A stretch of DNA of 64,000 nt, taken from assembly GCA_030432565.1 (NCBI GenBank), contig JAUIGV010000024.1, forward strand, positions 1 through 64,000. Reading direction: 5' to 3'. Both the position numbers and the translations under genes were made by a program. The notes beneath the pieces are model-generated. The model did not search any database and was not told the DNA's origin. It worked only from the letters and a program-made list of their open reading frames with translations. Numbering within the stretch: position 1 is the stretch's first letter; every line of letters starts with the position of its first letter. Source of the stretch: Verrucomicrobiia bacterium. GTDB lineage: Bacteria; Verrucomicrobiota; Verrucomicrobiia; Verrucomicrobiales; Akkermansiaceae. Below, in pieces: positions 59,825-64,000 of this stretch.

Positions 59825-62800
59825 GTGGTGAACCAATCAGGCCGGGCCCATCAGCCCGGGTTGGCTGGAGAAATTCCAAACATACCAGAGATGAGCCAAC
59901 GTTTTTTTTCCAATCGCATTGCAGCATATTTGTCAATTTCGTTGCTGACGGTTACGCTCCATATCCAGGAGTTGGCCGCACAGGAGAAGGTCAGCGATTT
60001 TTCCGCTGGGCATTATGGAACCGATGGCAGTGTGACGATTGTGGGCGGTGATGAGGTGGTGATGTCCTATTCCAATATGAGATCGATTGGCACTCGGCCG
60101 ATCTATGCCGAGGCATTTGATCTGGAGGGACAGCGATTTCCCGGGAGCATCCCCGGTTTTCCCGGAGAACAGGTAAGCGAGGGAGGCAGTGGGGATTCGA
60201 ACCAGCGTTCGAAGGTCGCATCAAATGCGGCAGGGAAGATCGTATTTGCATGGGAATCGCCGGCAGATGGAGGCGGTACGGACATTATGGTCCGTTCTTT
60301 CAGCGGCATTCTGAACCCGGCCTGGTCCGAGGTGCGGGTCAATGATCCTGATCAAACGGATAACCAGACTGCGTCGGTAGGGATCGACGCGGCAGGTAAG
60401 ATCACGGTCGTCTGGCGGGCCCGGGTGGAGGGGCAGGTCAGGATCTTGGGAAGACATGTCAGTGCCGCTGGTGCGACGACGGGCTCCGTGTTTGAGGTTC
60501 CGTCGGCGGAGATCGGGGAGGTGGTTCAGCCGGTGATGGCGATGGATGACAGCGGTCGCTTCCAGGTTCTGTGGATTGAGTCTGATAACGAGAAGGTGGC
60601 CGTGGTGTTGAGATCCTTCGGGGCCGGTGGCACCAGCGGAAGTTTGGTGACGGTGCACGAGGAGGAGAAGCAGGGGCAATCTTTCAGGGATCCGGATCTA
60701 CAGGCGAGTGGCAATGGGAATTATGTCGCTGGTTGGGCGCGGCAAGCATGGAATCAAACGCTCAACACAGTCGCTTATGACCTACTGGCGAAGAGGCTTT
60801 CCCCCAGTGGGCAGTCGGTTTCTTCGACGATCACCGTGGTTTCGGAAGATCCGAATGTTTACAGTGTCAAGGTGGCGGCTGATGATGCCGGGAAGTGGGC
60901 GGCTTCATGGAGCATGTCCCCGGGGGATGGAACCTATGGAATTCGCGCCCAGCGCTACGATGCGTCGGGTGTGGCGATAGGGGGTGAATTAGAGGGTTCG
61001 GCCATGACGACCACGAGGATAGGAAACGGCGACGCGGACATGAGCCCCGCCGGGGATCTGGTGGTATTGGGGACGCGGGGATCCTCGTGGCAGGGTTCGC
61101 CGAGAGTCGAGGGACGGATTTTTTCGGTGGTGGAGAACAATCCACCGGTAGCGGTTGCGGACGAGATCAGCACCTTTGAAAATAACGAAGCGGTGTTTAA
61201 TTTACTTGAGAACGATTCGGACGAGGACGGTCATGCGCTCTCACTGCTCGACTTCACGCAACCAAGTCACGGACTGCTGGAGTCGCTTGGCAACGGCGTT
61301 GTCAGCTATTTTCCGGAAGCGGGTTATGCGGGGGTCGATACGTTCACCTACCGAGTCCAGGATTCCTTTGGGGCCGTGGCAACGGGCAGTGTGATGATGA
61401 CGGTGGTGGAGGCCCCGGCGCCGATTTTCATAAGTGGAGCGCGGAACGGGTCGCTGGGGATGAGAGGTGACGGGAGTTTTCTGATCGCCCAGACCAGAAC
61501 TCCGCCGGATGCAGATGGGGCTCCGGCAGCTCATGTGGCCGCTTTTTTGCAGGGATTTGAAGCCGGGACAGCTCCCGTTTCGGTGCCGGAAAGAACCAGC
61601 TTCGAGGTGAGTTTTCCAGCCTATGCGAGTGATGTGGCGATCGGACCCAACGGTCACGCTGCGCTGGTTTGGCACATTGACGGGGGAGCAAACCTCGATG
61701 CCATCTACTTGCGAATGTTTCTGCCGGACGGCACACCTGTAGGTGAGCCCATTCTCGTGAATGACAACGATACGCGGTTTAACAGAATCCCCCGGGTTGC
61801 GGTGGATGGCTCGGGCAATGCGGTGGTGGCCTGGAACGGCCAGCACAGCGGAACCGGTTCGCTGACTTTGGTTCGGCGCTTCTCCGCAAATGGCACTGCA
61901 ATGGGCGGTGAGGAGGTGTTCGGGCCCGTGGCCGGTGGTCAATTGGCGGACTTTGCGAACGTGGGAGTCGGTGCGAACGGAGAGGTGCTGGTGGTTTGGG
62001 ACCAGCAATCGGCGACCTTCGAGAATTCGGTGAAGGCTCGAAGAGCGAATGAGGATGGTTCACCGGGGCCTGTGTGGGACATTTCGCGTGGCACGAGGCC
62101 TTCGCTGGCGATGAACGAGCATGGAGCATATGTCATAGCCTGGAAGGAAGAAGCGACGAACGGGCAGGTCAAGGCGCGCATATACAACGCACTGGATCAG
62201 TTGGTGAAGGAGGTCACGGTTTCCGCGTCAGTGACGAATTCCCGGTTTCCGCACAATCCTGCGACGGCCATTTCCTCCGGTGGAAATTTTGTCGTGGCAT
62301 GGGACGAGCTGCATCTCGGAGCGGGTTCGGGAGGCCAACGCGATGTCTTGTTTCGGGAATTTAATGGCGCCGGAGATTCATTGTCAGGTCCCACGCTCTT
62401 GAATGCCGCAGGCCGGGAAAGTGGCTTTCCGGAGCCCGCGATGGATGACGAGGGGAACTTTGTGATTGTCTGGCAGGATGCGGTTCAGGATTCGGAAGAG
62501 GGAATCAAGGGAAGATGGTATGCTTCTTCCGCTCCGACCGTGCCCCAAGAAGTGGATTTCGACGAGTGGATCGCGCAGTTTATTGCCGATCCGGACAGTC
62601 CTGCTGCCAGGCCTGATGCGGATCCCGATGGCGACAATGTCATCAACCGGGATGAGTTTGCCTTTGCTGGAAATCCGACCGATCCGGGCAATCGTGGGAA
62701 CCTCCCAAGGGCAACTGTAGCCGATGGGAGTCGGGTGATCCGATACGGGAGGGTCAAGGATGCAGCCTTGAGCTATATCGTCCAGTACAGCTTTGGGTTG

Positions 62801-62950
62801 GATGATTGGACGGACGGGGTGATCGGCAGGGATTATTCACAGAGCCTCCTTGCGATTGTCGGGACGGAGAGGGAAGAGGTGAGTGTGACTCTGAGCGATG
62901 AGCTGACGGAGAGAGGGGTGGTGTTTGTGCGGATTCGGCTCTCGGAGTAG
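59825..62950 (+). CDS. Large secreted protein with cadherin-like/Ig-like segment (likely start MSQRFFSNR at 59891)
   Basis: Signal-like IAAYLSISLLTVTLHIQELAAQ; NNPPVAVADEISTFENNEAVFNLLENDSDEDGHALSLLDFTQPSHGLLESLGNGVVSYFPEAGYAGVDTFTYRVQDSFGAVATGSV; dockerin-like DADPDGDNVINRDEFAFAGNPTDP. Confidence 0.8.
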   Translation: MVNQSGRAHQPGLAGEIPNIPEMSQRFFSNRIAAYLSISLLTVTLHIQELAAQEKVSDFSAGHYGTDGSVTIVGGDEVVMSYSNMRSIGTRPIYAEAFDLEGQRFPGSIPGFPGEQVSEGGSGDSNQRSKVASNAAGKIVFAWESPADGGGTDIMVRSFSGILNPAWSEVRVNDPDQTDNQTASVGIDAAGKITVVWRARVEGQVRILGRHVSAAGATTGSVFEVPSAEIGEVVQPVMAMDDSGRFQVLWIESDNEKVAVVLRSFGAGGTSGSLVTVHEEEKQGQSFRDPDLQASGNGNYVAGWARQAWNQTLNTVAYDLLAKRLSPSGQSVSSTITVVSEDPNVYSVKVAADDAGKWAASWSMSPGDGTYGIRAQRYDASGVAIGGELEGSAMTTTRIGNGDADMSPAGDLVVLGTRGSSWQGSPRVEGRIFSVVENNPPVAVADEISTFENNEAVFNLLENDSDEDGHALSLLDFTQPSHGLLESLGNGVVSYFPEAGYAGVDTFTYRVQDSFGAVATGSVMMTVVEAPAPIFISGARNGSLGMRGDGSFLIAQTRTPPDADGAPAAHVAAFLQGFEAGTAPVSVPERTSFEVSFPAYASDVAIGPNGHAALVWHIDGGANLDAIYLRMFLPDGTPVGEPILVNDNDTRFNRIPRVAVDGSGNAVVAWNGQHSGTGSLTLVRRFSANGTAMGGEEVFGPVAGGQLADFANVGVGANGEVLVVWDQQSATFENSVKARRANEDGSPGPVWDISRGTRPSLAMNEHGAYVIAWKEEATNGQVKARIYNALDQLVKEVTVSASVTNSRFPHNPATAISSGGNFVVAWDELHLGAGSGGQRDVLFREFNGAGDSLSGPTLLNAAGRESGFPEPAMDDEGNFVIVWQDAVQDSEEGIKGRWYASSAPTVPQEVDFDEWIAQFIADPDSPAARPDADPDGDNVINRDEFAFAGNPTDPGNRGNLPRATVADGSRVIRYGRVKDAALSYIVQYSFGLDDWTDGVIGRDYSQSLLAIVGTEREEVSVTLSDELTERGVVFVRIRLSE

Positions 62951-63050
62951 ATCTGGCCATCGATCTTGATGGATGATGAATGAGGTCCATGGGAGAAATG
63001 AAAGACGGCTGTAATACCGGGGATCACGCAGGCGTAAAATAAGTCCTCCT

Positions 63051-64000
63051 GTGTCCTTGATTCACGCGCTACCATCCAAGATTTGCAGTCCGATCTACAT
63101 CTTGCTTCTCCTGAGCGGAGTTCCCGCGTCTGCATTGGAAGCTGACTTAGACTTCTTTGAATCCAAAATTCGTCCGGTTCTGGTGGCGAACTGCTATGAA
63201 TGCCATTCGGTGGAAGCGGCGAATCGAGGCAAGCAGAAGGGCGGGCTTCTTTTGGATACCCGGGACGGTATCCGCAAGGGGGGAGACACCGGCCCCGCGG
63301 TCGTTCCCGGAAATGTCTCCGGGAGTCTTTTGCTAAAAGCCCTGCGCCAGGAAGAATTGGAAATGCCTCCCACGGGGAAACTCTCAGATGAGGTTATTGC
63401 AGATTTTGCCCGATGGATCGAAACGGGAGCCGTTGATCCACGGGAACATGCTGCAACCGAATTGAAGACCAAGGTCATTGACGGATCGGATCACTGGGCC
63501 TTTAAAGCGCCGCGGAAACCCGGGCTTCCCGATGTGCAAGCTTCGCGCTGGGTGCATTCGGACATTGATCGATTCATTTTGCATCGATTGGAGACGCAAA
63601 ATCTGAACCCTGTTCCATCGGCTTCACCCGAAGTTTTGGTTCGTCGGATTTATTTCAATTTGCTCGGTCTGCCTCCAACCCCTGATCAGGTGGATGAGTT
63701 TCTCGAGGCCTCTGCGAAGGATCAAGATGCAGCAGTGGCAAGTCTTGTGGATTCGCTTTTGGAATCCCCGCATTATGGCGAACGGTGGGGACGCCACTGG
63801 CTGGACGTGGCGCGCTATGCCGAGGACCAGGCTCACACCTTCGGAGTGAAGAAGCGAGCGAACGCCCACCAATATCGTGACTGGGTGATTCGGATGTTCA
63901 ACAAGGACCTTCCCTTCGATGAATTTGTGAAGCTTCAATTGGCGGGCGATTTGATGGAGGACAAGTCGGATGATCGTTTCCGGAAGTTCGCCGGGCTGGG
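63051..64000 (+). CDS. PSCyt1/DUF1549 protein, GTG start, runs off the window end (partial)
   Basis: Frame from 63051: VSLIHALPSKICSPIYILLLLSGVPASALEADLDFFESKIRPVLVANCYECHSVEAANRGKQKGGLLLDTRDGIRKGG...HYGERWGRHWLDVARYAEDQAHTFG; open to 64000. Confidence 0.88.
   Translation, partial: MSLIHALPSKICSPIYILLLLSGVPASALEADLDFFESKIRPVLVANCYECHSVEAANRGKQKGGLLLDTRDGIRKGGDTGPAVVPGNVSGSLLLKALRQEELEMPPTGKLSDEVIADFARWIETGAVDPREHAATELKTKVIDGSDHWAFKAPRKPGLPDVQASRWVHSDIDRFILHRLETQNLNPVPSASPEVLVRRIYFNLLGLPPTPDQVDEFLEASAKDQDAAVASLVDSLLESPHYGERWGRHWLDVARYAEDQAHTFGVKKRANAHQYRDWVIRMFNKDLPFDEFVKLQLAGDLMEDKSDDRFRKFAGL

Noticed and set aside
1-64000. Genome-wide reassignment of TGA to Trp (code 4) as the explanation for the split genes
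   Set aside because: TGA is used as a normal terminal stop by other clear genes (for example the GT2 gene at 13038-14216, with an ATGA overlap to the next start), and only two internal TGAs were found in the window.
1-64000. CRISPR arrays, rRNA, tRNA, prophage or restriction/defence islands
   Set aside because: None recognised by eye; no regularly spaced repeats, no phage structural genes and no nuclease/methylase pairs seen. A tRNAscan/Infernal run would be needed to exclude small RNAs.

Overview
This window looks like a Verrucomicrobiota chromosome segment. The basis is several short PEP-CTERM tails (PEPSS...RRRR), planctomycete-type cytochrome/DUF1549-DUF1553 plus DUF1501 pairs, a sulfatase, and FG-GAP/ASPIC-UnbV proteins; taxonomy is inference from families only. 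Most content is secreted or cell-surface proteins with a few enzymes: transglutaminase-like, PhoD-like, pectate-lyase-like, S41 peptidase, sulfatase, M20 peptidase, ATP-grasp ligase, GDSL esterase, PQQ-type propeller and DUF2254. I recognised no rRNA, tRNA or CRISPR array. Main leads: (1) a large FG-GAP/ASPIC-UnbV/thioredoxin/TPR gene split only by one in-frame TGA inside a conserved segment, with a bulged hairpin just 3' of the TGA whose spacing resembles a bacterial SECIS element, so a candidate new selenoprotein or other recoding, with nonsense mutation or sequencing error as the alternative; (2) a second giant IPT/beta-helix gene also split by one in-frame TGA; (3) a 22-bp direct repeat (GTTTTAAAAGACAGACAAATAA) bracketing a Y1/HUH (RAYT-like) transposase gene and then a PhoD-like gene, with truncated genes abutting repeat copies; (4) a PGM1-like ATP-grasp peptide ligase next to an M20 peptidase; (5) a degenerate GC-rich intergenic repeat family; (6) a tandemly triplicated secreted domain with a single-copy homologue nearby. 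All family calls are by eye from motifs; no searches were run.
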